Shown one piece after another: positions 1 through 13,687 of a DNA stretch of 64,000 bases; within the stretch, counting starts at the first letter, position 1; every line of letters starts with the position of its first letter. The stretch is from Eremophila alpestris peregrina. Taxonomy: Eukaryota > Chordata > Aves > Passeriformes > Alaudidae. Where the stretch lies: assembly GCA_009792885.1 (NCBI GenBank), contig WMCF01000014.1, forward strand, positions 17,166,594 to 17,230,593, given 5' to 3'. The notes beneath the pieces were generated by a model. It saw nothing but the letters and a program-made list of their open reading frames with translations. It was not told the origin of the DNA and searched no databases. The position numbers and the translations under genes were made by a program.

Positions 1-3000
1 ATAGAACATCAATGCACAAATACATAACTGTAGAGTGCAACAGTTTTAATTCAAGCTTGAAACAGAGACAGGGACTTTAGACTAAAATCTATGGTACTTA
101 AGTGATTCTGCATTGACATATATATGTATCAACCTGAGTAACTTGCTGGCAAGCAGTGGCTTATCCTAAAAATATTAATAAATCACTTGTTAAACCAAAG
201 AATTAGACACTTCCAAAAAATCCATCTCTGCTAGCATCAAAGCCAGTGTGATAATAACTACTATTGAAGCAACTAAATAAATAAATAAATAAAACCATGT
301 TAGTAATTTTTGAAAATTCCATCAATAGGGTTATATTTCACGGCCAGTTATTAATTTTATCGAATCAGTATTTATAAACCTAGTACATTTTGAAAAAGAC
401 ACAACTGAGATTCTGTTTTTATGGTGCAACTTCGAAAACTCAAAAACTTTTAAAGCGTGCATATTTAACTCCTTTTCTCTTGACTTGAATCTTTATGTGT
501 GGTCTCTCATTTATGTAAAGGGTATCTGCTGAAGACACTCTAAGAAAACTAGATGCATCAGTCAAGACTTTTGAAGCCAGAAAAGGACATGAAATCACAA
601 ATATCTTCTAAACCTCTTACATGATACTAAAAAGTCATGGTGAATTCTGCTGAAATTTGAGACATTTAAGAATGCAGACTGAGTCTATACTATTACAGCA
701 TTTACCATCTTTTTGCATTGGATTTCTTTTTTTATTTAGGAGTACTGCAGAATCTCAGACCATCTGAGACCAGATGCTCCCAGTCCCTCCACTTCTCCAC
801 AGGAGGCAGTAGGAGCCAGGAACAGCATATAAAAGTTTCACTCCATCTGTATCCAACTTACAGTGGTACAGACAATTTATTTCAGAATATTTCTCTTAGT
901 TAACATGGCCTTGTAGACTACTTTATGATAAAGAATATTTACCTTATGGATGGGTCAAAACAGACCTTTAAAATTTAATGCAAGTTAATTTCTACAAAGT
1001 TAATGTAGTCCTCAGAAAGCTTCAAACAGGTCTCTCTGGGAAAATGGACATTTTCCTTAAATAGACTGAAAGTGCTTTACATACCAAATTACCATCAGAT
1101 GCTGGACAACAGCAGGGAGAAGTTGAGCTGATATATTTCAGTAAAGCTAATAACAAATAATTCAAATCTAAGAGATTAAAATTAAGTGAAGGAGTGGCCA
1201 AAAATTACTTCTAATTAGTTCATTCGTTTCAAAAATGTACTTCAAAGATGCCTCATTTAATATAAGAGATGTTTTAGACTTACTAATTTAAAAGGAACCT
1301 TTTACAGTGTAATGTGTCAATTGCCAAGACTTCCTAGAAGTTACAAAATTCATTTTTGTTCTAATAATTTAGCTTAAAGATTTGGCAGAGCTTCATAAAT
1401 ACCCCAGGAGCACATATTTATTTGTTTGAAAGCATTTTATATACTCTCTCTCTTTTCCCATGGGCAAAGTAATTTTTTCCTACAAAAGTAATTTTGTTTT
1501 CCCTGATGAACAAATATTAACATTCCAACAGATTGGCATCAGAACATCATCAGGCACTTACCTCGTCAGATGGTTATCACCATGCAAAAAGCTACAGCTA
1601 ACACAAGCATGGCCAGTGGTTAAAGGTTAATAATTTTTTGGTTTCTTTAACTGCATAGCTTTCCTCAACTACTACTGAGAAGTATTTGTAACTATTAGAA
1701 AGAAAACAACACTAATCTTAAAATCTTGTCTCCAGTGACTTGTCAATATCAGTGCTGTATCTCATTTAATAGCAAATTATCGAACTGGCTGCAAACATGA
1801 TTCCTTGTTACAGCACTGAAATACAAAGTCTGAACTTGTAAAACTGATTTTAACCACTTGAATTTCCATTATCAATACTTGAGCAACAGTTAAGATAATT
1901 TTCTTTGGATATAGCTTAAGCAGAGTTAACTATATTATTTCACAGGCAGCTTCTCACTTACTTAACTTCATTTATTGCCTAGCAGGATTTTTGGAATCTG
2001 CAGTTTATTTTAATTCTAACCCTTTCACTAGAGGAAACTGGTAACATCTATACATTCAAGAAAAACTGAAAAACTTATAGGTAGTTTAAGAAAATGACAT
2101 ATTGTTTGAAGAAACAAAAGGCAAACTTACTAGGATGTACGCTTAACCAATCGATACAATTTAACAAACGTCACAGATAGACAAGCTGGAATTCGTTGCT
2201 ATGTACAAGCATGTTACACACAGAGAGGAAAAGACAAAGCGCTTGCACTTCAAGTGATCTTCTTACCACAGCTCCAATTGGTGTGGAAAGCTAGCATGAC
2301 ATAAGAAGCTCTACCAGTTCTACCCACGGAGCAATAAAATGCAGGGCTCTGTTGTGAAAGGAATGGTGAAAATTTCCACAAAGCGGTTTTTCCAGTGTCC
2401 TTTTCACAGACCTCAGCAGAAGTCATGAAGGTTGAAATAACACTCTGGGGAGAACTGTGTTAGCATTGCAGAAATTCCAGATGTCAATGCCTACACAGCA
2501 GTTGAAAAAGAGCTATCAATTACTGTGAAACAAGGGGATTCAATCCAACATGAAGCTGAAGAACACAAGAAGGACAAAGATGTTAACCATAAGTTAACTG
2601 CTAACAGAGGAGCCTTCAAAGACTATACTACATACTAAAAATTATACCAACAACACTATCCAAACCAAAAGTGATCTTCTTCTTTGCCACCATTTATCTT
2701 ATACAAAGTTTAAGATTTTTTAAAGAAGGCATGTAATGATCAAGCTTTCAAGACAGCTTTATGCTTAAACCATAGCAAATCTACTTCAAGAATTCAGAAT
2801 CAGCTTTAAAACCACTATTAAATACTGAAAGAAAGAGTATGTTCAAAGATAGCAAGACAAAACTTGAGCTAAACATTGCTGTGGTGGAAAAAGGATAATC
2901 AAATATATACCCCGTTGAAAAACAAAATCACAGAATATTCTGAGTCAAAAGAGACCCAGCAGGATCACCAACTCCAAATCTTAAGCAAAGTATGAGGATT

Positions 3001-4329
3001 GAACTCATGACTTTGGTGGATTTATGATGCAAGTACTAAACAAGGATCTTGATATGCTCAAACTTTCAGATTTCCAGATCTATAGGAACACTGTTTCAAA
3101 GGTATTAATTAGAACAAATGCGAACTATGCCATGCCTGATACATTCAATGCCTTAACCTTTCTAAAATGTAACACAAAATGCTCCTGAAGTCAGAAAATC
3201 CCTTTATTCTTGAAAAAAAATCCAAAACAAACTCAATAATTAGCAAAAATTAACAACCAAACTATTCTTTTTATCCCAATTTTTAACAGCTAGTAGACTA
3301 GGAGTGTAAACTCCTTATAACCAATTAGTCTAACAAGCAAATGAAAAGGTCTAAACTCAACCCCAAATTCAAGTTGATGATCAAGCATAGGACACAGCAG
3401 CTTTGCAGGTCTATCACATTAGTTTCATAGCCCATGTACATTATGCTAAGAATGGGAAGCAACCCTGGTGCAAAATCCAAATTAGTATCTCCAAACCCTA
3501 AGAGAGAGTTCATAATGATGGTACACTCAGGCCCACATGCTGAAAATTACAAGATTGATAAAAATTTGTGGAGAAAGTACATTACATAAATTAAAAGTTA
3601 TTGTGCTGCAAGATGTAAGTAAAATTCAGTTTTTAACTCTAGCTTAAAAACTTACTTTAGTTTAAAAATTGAATCAAGTTCAGTTAAAAATTAAAGCTTC
3701 AATTTCTACTTTTAATTTACCTAAAAACTCAAATTTACTGTTAACCACTGTAAAATTAACTCCCAAGTCAGGCACCCAAATTTTCCTGTGCAATGGAAAC
3801 CTCAAGTTTTGTAGTGTATTGTACATACAAATAACGCAGGAGAGAAGTTGGACAAGCTTTGTTTTTCTCTCACTTCACAACTTATTTCAGAGGGACTGTG
3901 CTTACCCACAGAATAGCACAGGAAATGGGAACATCTGTAACAGTTCAATGCTTTTTAAAAATATTATTTAATAAGGTATGCAAAAAGGAGTTCTTCCTCT
4001 CTCCTTTGTCTGCAGAGACCCTGTAGCACAATTTATGATACAGCATCTTGGGCCATCTCCAAAGGTTTATTTTTGATAGAGGAAAGGTATTCCAGACATG
4101 TAATCAGATGCTAAGCCACCTCGGTCTTATTCATTTCACATTATTCTTTTGAGAGAGGGAGGCTTTGTTTAATGCTCAATTCTGTGCTGAGATGGTAAAC
4201 TCCAAGCGAAAGATAAGGCTTTATGAGTTGTTTATCTGTGTTGTTCCTACAGTAGGTAACTGTGGAATCCTCTGAACCTCTCAGAGGAATCCCAAAGGCC
4301 TTGCGCTGGAAAAACACACCATAGAGTTT
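1..4329. other. TNS3 intron, no recognised feature
   Basis: AT-rich intronic sequence with many small repeats and several long runs of A or T. I translated the longer frames (for example around 3669-3971) and see no resemblance to any protein and no splice-bordered exon of the TNS3 linker. Very old repeats could be present below my recognition. Confidence 0.5.
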
Positions 4330-4760
4330 CCACCCAAGCTGAAAGAAAAGACTTCCCCTATGGTGCCTTGCAGCACTATGTAATCTACCCCAGTCTCATT
4401 CTCCTCTATGCCCCAACTCTTGTGGTGTCTCCTTTCCCTGTTTTCACGTTGATTATGGTGTCCCTAGTGGCTGGCCCCATTTTCCCTAGAAGTCACTGCC
4501 CTTTGTCCTGCCCTTTGTATCGACCCCATGCCTTTAGACCATTGGTTCCTGAACTCTGTTTAGGCCTGTGCAGACCAAATGCAGATCATGCAGACCACAA
4601 AGACAAGATATTTTACTCCTGATTGCCTTCAAAGTGCTTGAATAAACTTTTGCTGGAATTTATAGTACAAAAGGCCCTTCTTGCCCCTCTTTGCTTAGCC
4701 AGTTGTGGTGTGTGTGTGATGTGTGGACTTGACTGCTATGCCTGAATCCTACCCAAGCAG
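4330..4760 (+). mobile_element. Possible solo LTR fragment
   Basis: The base composition changes from AT-rich to pyrimidine-rich, with CCCC/CCTTTG blocks, and an AATAAA signal sits near 4641 followed by a T- and GT-rich tail. That layout resembles a retroviral U3-R-U5. Neither end nor target duplication could be fixed, so boundaries are rough and the call is weak. Confidence 0.3.
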
Positions 4761-4880
4761 CTTTTCCTCAGGAGATGTTTATTAGCAAATAGGTAGCAGC
4801 ACCACCATTTAAACTCACTGCTACAGGTAACCTAGGGAAGTGTGAGATGGTAATTTAAAACACCATAACTCATGCATGAA

Positions 4881-4929
4881 GAAGATTTAGAATTCTTCTG
4901 ATTAGAATTAGAAGATTAGAATTCTTCTA
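4881..4929. repeat. Short tandem duplication
   Basis: Two near-identical copies of about 20-30 bp, each containing TTAGAATTCTTCT, lie head to tail. The unit is itself partly palindromic around GAATTC. Confidence 0.7.
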
Positions 4930-5375
4930 TCTGAGAGCAACAATATAATTTCAACCTTATGGAAAATACAGTCCCTCTCTTCCTCATGCTGGAAAATTCA
5001 TACAGAAATGCATTTCTTGGTCATAGTGATTGAAACAGGCTGCCCCAAATACTGAATGCATGTGTTCTGCCTTTGCTTGATTACATAATTCCTCACCTGT
5101 GCCTAGTAATTTTCTAAAGATGCAAATTTTAACAGTGAAAAGGTGGGGTACACAGATGAGACATGATGACAATGATGGTACATTATAATGAAAATGGGTA
5201 AAAACCTTTCTGTTCTCCACATTTATTAACAGATTCTTACTTTTGCAGTTCTGTAGGTTGAAGCAAAACATTGATTTAGCTTTAATTTTTTACCAAATAA
5301 GCATAAGCCTTGTGGTAAAAAATGGCTGATTTGAGAAAATAAGTCTTACAAATATCTTTAGTAGTAGACTGATGT

Positions 5376-5790
5376 TGTTGCCTTGGGATGGCTGACTTGA
5401 AACAGAGACTGGACAGAACTAGAGAACAAAACAAATATTTATTAAAAGGCTCTTAGGATACTCTGGGACATCTAAACTAGCTTTGACGGCTCTACTGAAA
5501 AACCCCGCTCTCCTGAAAACCCCAGCCACACCCCCAGTCCCCTTGGGTCTATTTGCATATTGAGTTTAATTGTCCAATTACAACTCCAGGTTGTGAAGTC
5601 TCATCTTTCTTGTTTTTTTCTTCAGTTTATCGTTGTTGATGCTTTTAGGCTAGAAAGTTGTCCTTGGTTTTTGGCAGGAAAGGATTTGTTTTGTCTACCT
5701 ACTACCTACTAGCACTTAATATGAAGCTTAAAACTACACCCGAAACAGCATGGAATCTGGAAAACATAAAAGCTAAAACTAAAGGCATCA
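5376..5790 (-). mobile_element. Solo LTR, TGATGCC family
   Basis: A 415-bp segment bounded by TGTTGCCTT and AAGGCATCA, short inverted ends typical of an LTR. ATGT stands on both sides (5372-5375 and 5791-5794), a possible 4-5 bp target duplication. On the minus strand an AATAAA signal lies close to the 3' end. The interior shares the segment around CTATTTGCATATTGAG and TAATTGTCCAATTACA with the LTRs at 26183-26622 and, in reverse, 62412-62858, so these are one family. No internal retroviral genes accompany it. Confidence 0.75.
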
Positions 5791-8616
5791 ATGTCATGGC
5801 ATAAAAGAATACACAGAGAGTGAAATAAATGGGGAACATAAGGTTACAGAGAAAAGCTTTTACACACATTAAAATTTCTTCATGCTACAAACTTCCTGTC
5901 ATTTAAAATTAAGCAGTACTGCAGCACTGTTATTAGTAAACAGCAGCATCATTCACTACCAGAAACTCATCTCTGCATAACTCAGCTCAAGTAAAAGATA
6001 AAAAGTAGAAAAATTTTAATAAACAGTGCAGTGATTCACCTCTGATAAGCAACACACGTGAAAATAAAAGAGACAAGAGGTCATCAGCCCTTGTTCTGCA
6101 TGGCTCATAAAGATATGTCCTAGCAAAATGAAATTCACTGATCGTTAAATGCTAAGCATTTAACACAACAGAACCCAGAACTCTGCTGCATGGGTAGTTA
6201 ACAGTTTATGCCATGTTGACCTATGCTAAGGATACATGTGTATAAAAACATCTAGGAAGAAGCATGAGAGATAGTTGCCTATCTGTCAATCAGTGCAGAA
6301 TCATATCAGCAAAAAGACACAAGAATGCACCATAATGTACATCCCAGCTGACACACACATTCTTATGCACATTCTTCCAGCTTTGCGGGGCACTGGAAAT
6401 GTGCACACACCTTTTAAGCATATATTTTCTGCACACTCATGCAGGGAATAAGATAATTCCACCATCCTCCTGTAACACAACCCTCAAGTTAGATGCACAC
6501 ACACCATGCATCACACTGATCCCATTCATCTCCAGCACCTGGTTACTCGGTCATGACGGAGAGTTTCATGCAGAATGTCTCTTTCATCCAATCAACCTCA
6601 CTCAGACCATTCAGTCCTGATCTGCCAACTCTTTCTATCACAGGCCAATTTATTCTATTAATATAATTGTTAGGTTAAGGACTGTTTAAGTCACGGAGAA
6701 CAGAGCTTCCTCTAAAAACTGACTCTGTAAAATCAGCCATTGTGAGCAACTGTTGTTTTGGCTATCCATTATGAATGGCTATTTCTTCATCCCTGTGGCA
6801 GCCAGCATTTCTTTGTGCTATGAATTACAGCTCCTGTGCTGCACTAGTTTCAACAGCTAATTAAGTGCCTTGGATGTTTCCCTGCCTATCCTAATTCTAT
6901 GAAATTCTTCGAGTCTACTCTAAGGTAAGATAAACCCCATGTAACACATTCCGGAGTGTGGACACTTCTCCCAGCTTTCTGCATCAGCAAACTTGCTGAG
7001 GAGGCATTCTACCCCTTAATCCAAATGATTAATAAGTGAAACAAGACTGGATTTAGACCCCTGATCTACAGGCATCTGTAGACTGTGCCAATGAACACAA
7101 CCCTCTGAGACCTGACACGCAGCCAGTTCTCAATCCAGTGATTCAGATCAATGGTGTATATAGGGAAAAACATTCCAGTGTTCCTCATTCTTTATATTCA
7201 TTCAGGTAAATTGCTTTTCCCCCATGCTGGTTTGTGCACACCATGCATGAATAAATGTATGATTCTGTATATTTCAGTGGGGCAAGTCCAGATATGTAAA
7301 TAAATAAATCTACAGCACTTGGAAGATCAGTATGTGCTGGTGACCTCCTAGTCTCAAGGAGAGGTAGCAGCAAGCCTCATATATGTGTTGTTTCACATCT
7401 GGAACCCTGAGTAGTTTTACAATCAAGCTCTTGCTAATATAAATTGAATGTTACTTGCAGAAGTCAGAAGTGGAACATTTTAGCAGTTGACATAAAGACA
7501 AACTTTAAAAATTATGATTGTTCTAAAGCTATACAAATTATTTTTTAAATTTTTGTTTAATTAAGGGCTATTCTTATGTTACTGACTACTAAAGTCTTTC
7601 CTCTTCTACTGTGCCCTGATACCTTTTCTCAAATATCTAGGATTCTATACACTGTCAATATGTTTTTGTTTGATTCCCTTAAATATGGAAACTCCATATT
7701 TTAATTCTTTAAAAAAAATCCTCTTTCAGATCATTCCCCAAATAGAATTATTTTCACTGGTCTTTATTTACCTGATGTTAAAAATGGAAGGGAAATTACA
7801 GTGACTCCTACTTCTTTTGAGATTATCAGAATCCGTGAGAAAATTTCAAGTATCTTTTTAAAGCTTCATATATTCAAACACAGAACTGTAAAAGGTGGCT
7901 TATTCTAAATGATCTCTTTATACCCTTCACTAGATTTACTGTATATAAAGAGAAGAGTTCTCTCCTGCTGGAAAAATCTCAATTTGTCCATTTATTATTT
8001 GGCTAATAATTTAGAAAGATTCAAGAAAATTACAAACTAATGGCACAAAATACATATTGTGCGTTAAAAATAAGCAGCGGGGCATCTCACATTTATTTGT
8101 GATGGATTTTTGGACTTCTTCAGTGTTCTGTTACCCTCCCAGAGCTGTGACTTCACCTTCCCTACAAGATTCACCATCCTTGCTCACATAGGCCTGCCCA
8201 TGAACAGACAACACACCCGAGTTAGGAACATTCATCATTGAATAGTTTAGCATATCCTACTGGGCTTGAGCTGGAGAAACTCATCTGTGTTCAGTGAGGC
8301 CATGGGCACATCTTCTGTCATGCTGGCTAATACTCAACCAAATCCTGTGGACACAAGCAAGTCTTTCATTGCACCATGACTAGAGACAAGAAGAGGAGAA
8401 AGAGGAAGATGGAAGGAGAGAAAGGGAGGCAAGGACATATGTTTTGCCAGTGAAATTAAACCACATAAAAATCTCAAACATGACAGTAGGACAGGCAAGA
8501 GCTTATTTGTCACACATTTTAGGTAGACCATTAATATTAGATTTAGTTGACTTAGTGACCTAGGTTGCAATGTAAGATGCACCCAAAGTATGTATTCTAC
8601 CACCATTTTCATGAGC
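5791..8616. other. TNS3 intron, mostly unrecognised
   Basis: AT-rich intron. Apart from a possible old CR1 piece near 6955-7150 I see no gene, RNA or clear transposable element. Confidence 0.45.
6955..7150 (-). mobile_element. Possible ancient CR1-type LINE fragment
   Basis: The stretch has the flavour of antisense CR1-type LINE sequence: AACAAGACTGG, then GACCCCTGATC, AACACAACCCTCTGAGACC and CAGCCAGTTCTCAATCCAG in the expected order. It is heavily mutated and has no recognisable end. The call rests on remembered motif order only. Confidence 0.35.
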
Positions 8617-9100
8617 TGTTGAAACCAGGTGGGGCAGTGTTTTCCTGGCCTCCTCCCTCCGGTCTATCTTCTCTTAATGGGCCCATCAATCCACTGACCC
8701 ATGACTCATAGATAACTCCCTTCGGGAGCTATCTCTGCTTAATGGGTAATCAAGGACCCATTGTATGACTCATGGAATGACATCAGCCCATTGTAAGATG
8801 CTCTGCCCAGGGGGGAGGAGCCAAGCATTCCCACCTGGATATAATCTGGGGTTTGGGGCAGCACAAGCAGCCCTTACTGAATGGATTCCCAGAGGAAAAG
8901 AGCTACCAGACCTTTCTACAGGAGCACTGCTTCAATAAGACCACTTCATCTGGACTGCTACCACCACCCTAACTAATGGGGTGTCAGGTTGTATTCTGAC
9001 TCTGTCAGAATTTTATTATTGCATTTATTTTATTGTTTTTGTATTAAATTTGTATTTCTGACTTGGAGTCTCTCACTGGTTTTGCATTCAAACCAGTACA
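8617..9100 (+). mobile_element. Solo LTR, ERVL-like avian family
   Basis: A 484-bp segment starting TGTTGAAACCAGG and ending AACCAGTACA. Possible TATA box GATATAATC near 8839, and a T-rich region with GTATTAAATTTG near its 3' end that could serve in polyadenylation. The block GACTTGGAGTCTCTCACTGG near the end is one I associate with a songbird LTR family. Flanks TGAGC and TTAGC differ at one position, a possible 5-bp target duplication, if the LTR is taken one base longer. Confidence 0.65.
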
Positions 9101-9769
9101 CTTAGCCAGAGGCAGACTACTCATCCTTTTGCAAAGCTGTTAATTCTAGTAGCATTACTTAGGCAACAGAGTCAGCAAGTGTTGTGAATTTAATTCCACC
9201 AGCTGTAATAATTTTAGATTCAGAGATAACAAACAAGCATTGTGACCTGTAAATTTTTAAACAGGAAACTTTCCAAAAGAGCATGTCTTAAAATACTTCA
9301 CTGGCAAATATTACATTATTTGTGAAAACATTGCATAGAAATTTAATGCCAGCATCATTACACTACATTTGAAGATAAAAGTGTTGGAACTTTTTCTCCT
9401 AATTTAAATGGAAATAGTAATAATGAAAAACACATACCACTGATGCCTTCTAAAAATGTCTCAAAGTACAAATTCTGCTCCCTTGTAAGAAATTCACAGC
9501 AGCAAAAAAACGCAACAGATGATCTATAATAGGTATGAACTTGCTGAACAGAACTTATTTTTCAAGTAAAAAGGCAAGTACCTGCAAAATTCACTTATCT
9601 TACATCAATTTGATTCCATAGCTTGGATGATTGTGTAAAGAGGGCATCAGAAATAATGCCTTGATAATCATCACCAAAGTTTTAAGTAATGACCTGAGGG
9701 TCCGCTCTACCATATAATGAACCCACGGTGCTAGAAAGAGTATTATTTTCAGAAAGTATTACAACTTAC
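9101..9769. other. TNS3 intron downstream of large exon
   Basis: AT-rich intron just after the donor of the large TNS3 exon; only the GTAAGT donor at 9764-9769 was recognised. Confidence 0.5.
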
Positions 9770-11029
9770 CATGCCCAGAGGGATTCCTGTTTGTGACCTC
9801 TAATTTGTAATGGAAGCCAGAACTACTGTTACGCTCTTCCATGTGTGCATCAAGGCTGTTGAAGCCATTTACTTGATTTCTGTCACTGGTGAAAGTGTTA
9901 ATGCAAGTTGGGATAGGTTCAAAGGTAGGGTCTAACTCCAAGATCAGCCTGTTCAATTGTTCAATGGACTGATCAATATCCAAAGTTGGAGAAGCTAGCG
10001 AGTCCCCAGCATTTTGTCCTAGATCCAGGCCATTTGTGTTCCTCTGAGGCACTGACCTTGACTTAAAACTGTCAGCACTTGCATGTTCTTCAGCTTCTGT
10101 AGCACCCAGCATGCTTCCTAGCCCTCTTTGCACAGCACCTCTGCTGCTAGAGCCACGTGTTGGGGCATCTGGGACTTGGGACTGGCTTTGGACACTGCCC
10201 AAATTCTCCACAGTGTTATGAATGCCAACCCTAATTTCATTCTCTGGGGCAAAACCATATTGGTGAGCAGTGACCATCTGCTGCTGGCGTACCCAGGTCT
10301 GAGTAGAGTAGTTACTTGGGCCATAGGCTTGTGGATGGGGTGAGACAGAAGGATTCTGCTGCATTTGCTCAGATGACTTTGGCTCAGTCTTTCCAAATGA
10401 TCTCTCATAGAGGGAATCCACACCAATTCCCACTTCTGCAGCAAAAGCATTGTGATGCTCTTCCCCAGCATTACTTCCAAAACCATCTGAAAGAAGTGAG
10501 TTCTGACTGCTCTTGTAGCAACTGAAGTTCCCTAGGTGGGTGGAGTGCTGCTCTTCTGAGGAAGACAAAGTCCCAATGCTGTCCACACTGTGAAGGTCAT
10601 GATTAGGCATTTCATCATCCAGAATATCAGTCTCCCTGTCCTTGATTTCGGTGACTTCATCCATGTGAACTTGAGCTGGCACTATATGGTAAGTAACACT
10701 GTGCTTGCTTTGAGCATCACTCATATCCTTGGTGGTGCTCACAGAATCCTCTAGACCAAAGCCACTAAGTAGCTGGTCCAGTTCTGCCTTCTCTTGTGGG
10801 CTCAGACCCTGTTTAACTCCTGGGACAAGGCATTCCTCAGTCTTGTCTGTTCTGATGGAAGCTGTGGAGTGTCCTGAATCACTACTCACAGACAGGGTAT
10901 AATTACTGTGATCAGGACTGCCTGTAACATGAACATGCTGAGCAACACAAGGGATGTTGCTGTCTGAAGAGCTCTTCTTTCTCACTTTTGCATACAGACT
11001 GCCATCAATGGGACCTTGGGTATGCAGCA
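9770..11029 (-). CDS. TNS3: TNS3 large exon: disordered region
   Basis: A 1260-nt exon, 419 whole codons plus split codons, fully open. The acceptor is ATCTCCACAG before TGCTGC; the donor is GGGCATG followed by GTAAGT. It begins VLHTQGPIDGSLYAKVRKKS and contains SVSSDSGHSTAS, EKAELDQLLSGFGLED, DILDDEMPNHDLHSVDS, SYSTQ-like NYSTQTWVRQQQ and SPTLDIDQSIEQLNRLILEL, ending near NPSGHG. It is rich in Ser, Gln and acidic residues, as expected for the unstructured tensin middle region that carries phosphorylation sites. The longer open frame to 11114 starts inside the upstream intron; the codons above 11029 are not exon. The lower end is set by the donor at 9768-9769, not by the in-frame stop. Confidence 0.95.
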
Positions 11030-11202
11030 CTGTGGAGATATAAGTAAAAAGGAAAGGGAGAGATAAGGACAAGGCATCCTTATAAGGGCTTCGACAACAT
11101 ACTGTTGTTAACACTAAAGGTATTGATTCTGTAAAACTAAATTGACTCTATAACTACAGAAAATACCAATTGTAGTGGTGCATTTAAGTTGTTTACAAGA
11201 AT

Positions 11203-11760
11203 TTGTTGTTAAGAAGTTTGTTCTCCTCTGTCCCTTTTAAGACAATGGTTTGTCCCTAAGGTTATGCCATCCTACATGTTGTTCATCTACCTTGACCCTA
11301 CCCCTTTTTCCAGATTGTTCCTTGCCAGTCTTCCCCATGGGCCAACCCCTGCCCAAGCCCCTCCTTGGAAATCGCCCAAAACTCGAAGCCCTATTAGCCC
11401 ATGTGACGCTTTCTCCTCCCCCTGTTCTTTCAATTTGCCTCAGAAAGAAGTCACCCCACCTCATACTCCTCCCACTCTCTTCCCTGATTGGTTGTTCCCA
11501 GGTACCCACCCTTTGGATCTCCCCAGTTTATAAGTTGATGTAAGTTTGTGTTTGGGGTCCTTTTGATTGGTCCCTTCCAGAATTTGCCTCCACAATAAAC
11601 TTCTTGGATTATATTAGACAAAGGGAACTCCTCCTCATTCTTGCTTCCAGTCTGAGCCTCTCTACAACTTCGGTGCCGTAGAGCATAGGATTGGAGCCAC
11701 TGCTCCCATCACTCTGCTTGGGGGTAGTGCCCCCTCCTGTCACCTGTGTCAGGAGTGGCA
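11203..11760 (+). mobile_element. Solo LTR, gammaretrovirus-like
   Basis: A C-rich block about 170 bp upstream of a TNS3 acceptor (transcript sense). It has a CCCTGATTGGTTG CCAAT-like motif, a TATA-like TTTATAAG near 11527, AATAAA near 11595 and a GTGCC-containing U5-like tail ending near GTGTCAGGAGTGGCA. The two overlapping plus-strand frames here (97 and 89 codons) only reflect C-rich sequence. No target duplication was fixed, so ends are approximate. Confidence 0.55.
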
Positions 11761-13682
11761 GAACTAGCCTTTAGATTTCAGCAAGGTGACAACCAATGAC
11801 ATTATCTTCTTTAATTTTAAAACACTTCTCTTGATGGAAGTACAATATGCCATTTGTAGCTCAAGATCAAATAAAATCCTCACTTTTTATGCTGTTTTGA
11901 GTGCATGTATATGGCTCCACAAACTCTTCATACTAATTTAAAAAATCCCACTATTACAGCACTAGAAATTTGAGAGGTAGCTACTACACATTCCATTCAG
12001 AACAAGAATTGTAGAAACCTACCAGCAATACTTGCCTTTAATGTATATATTATGTAATTATTACTTTGTCCATTTTTATTTGGTGGTCTGACTATACTAC
12101 AAAGAATAATTTTCTCTTTTTCTTGGTGGTACAATGAAAAGACATGCTTTTAATCAGAACTGCAGTCCTTGGAATATACCTAAAGCCTCTTCACAAAAGA
12201 AGGCACAAGTAAATGTTAAGAGTATGACATTTCTATATATATGGAGGATCTGGTCCACATGTCATGTTTTTGTATCAAAAAAGGACTAATGAACTTAAGT
12301 GAAAGCCTCCACAGAAGTAAATTTGTCTTACTCCCATCTAACACATCACACCTAATACATCACACAGGTTAGGCCAACATGAGGTTAAAGAATGGCTGCC
12401 GAATTTTTATCCAGTGCTTAAAACAGGCAAAATTTTATTTCTCAAGAAAAGTGTTAGGAATAAATATGTCTAGTGCCTGTAAAGACAAGAAAGTAAAGTA
12501 AGTAGTTCCACTTTCAAAAATGAACTTGAAGTTCATTTACCAGAATATATTAAGCAGATATTTCTGAAAAACTTTCCCTACCCATAGTCTGAGAATGGCT
12601 TGAGATTAAGAAAATTAAACCACTACAATTTAGGAACAGGCAGACTTTTCTCAAAGGCAACCATCAGCTACATCTGCTGTAGTTCCAGAATTAAAAGCCC
12701 CACGGACAGCCCAATGCATTTCAACCTCAACTCTACCACACATTTTCAAAACATATGTAAAATGGCATCATGATCATGAAATTCCAAACTAGGAACCTTT
12801 TCTAGGAAATACCCATTCAGAAAATTCATTATGCAGAAATCATACTCACAATGGTAATTAATTAATTTGTTCTTATAATGGCAAGAAAAGTGGTCTGGTT
12901 GAAAAACGTTTTCATTATGGGACACACTAACAAGGTTCTGTGAATTAAAAAACTTACATACTAAAGGTTATGTGACAGTTTTAATAGATTTTAGCTAAAC
13001 TAAAGAACAATCTTTTACTTTTGAAGGACTGGGAACTATTTTTTTCTGATGTTGATTTTAAAAATAGCACATGCAAAACACCAAAATACTCCTTTTCAGA
13101 AAAAGTTATCAAACTAAGCAAAAATTAAAGCAACTCCCCTTGCTGTAAAATTTCTCTGTGAATCAAGTTTGATGTAAATTCCATGGTGAAAAGGGCTGCT
13201 ATGCATGAGGTTGAGTGTCTGTATACAGATACTTAAAACAATACTTATGCAAAAAGAGGTATCAAAAATACAGCCAACAGACAGTGTCTCAGGCTCTTTC
13301 ATGCTGTGATTTCTCTCACTATCTGCTAGGACTATGAAGCATACTTGGTATTTTTTGTGGAAGTATTTTGAATCAGTTGCCACAATAAATTGCAAAATTT
13401 TAAAAACAAAAAACTAACCAGAACTAGGAGTAACTATTAGGAGGATTTTTTTACCGTATGCTTGGTTTGAGTTTAAAAACTAGAAAACAATAAAAAACCC
13501 TGCTTTGTTTGGAATAATTATATATCCTGACACAACATAGACTTGAAAAACTTACAGGTCTGAACTGGAATCCAGTGAAGTAAATACAGAACCAGAACAC
13601 TTGAACTATTACAAAGTTGTCCTGTCTGCCTGTTCTGTTACTCAAAACTAGGCTCTGTGCTGTAAAAATGCTAGTCAGCCTA
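11761..13682. other. TNS3 intron, no recognised feature
   Basis: AT-rich intron. No exon-like translation, RNA gene or clear transposon was seen. Confidence 0.5.
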
Positions 13683-13687
13683 AATAC

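Noticed and set aside
10118..10525. Overlapping frames of 69-122 codons inside the large TNS3 exon
   Set aside because: They are alternative phases of a conserved coding exon; no independent similarity.
11030..11114. N-terminal extension of the 451-codon frame, with an ATG at 11114
   Set aside because: It lies upstream of a good acceptor (CTCCACAG) and reads through intron; the exon begins at 11029 and continues a split codon from the previous exon.
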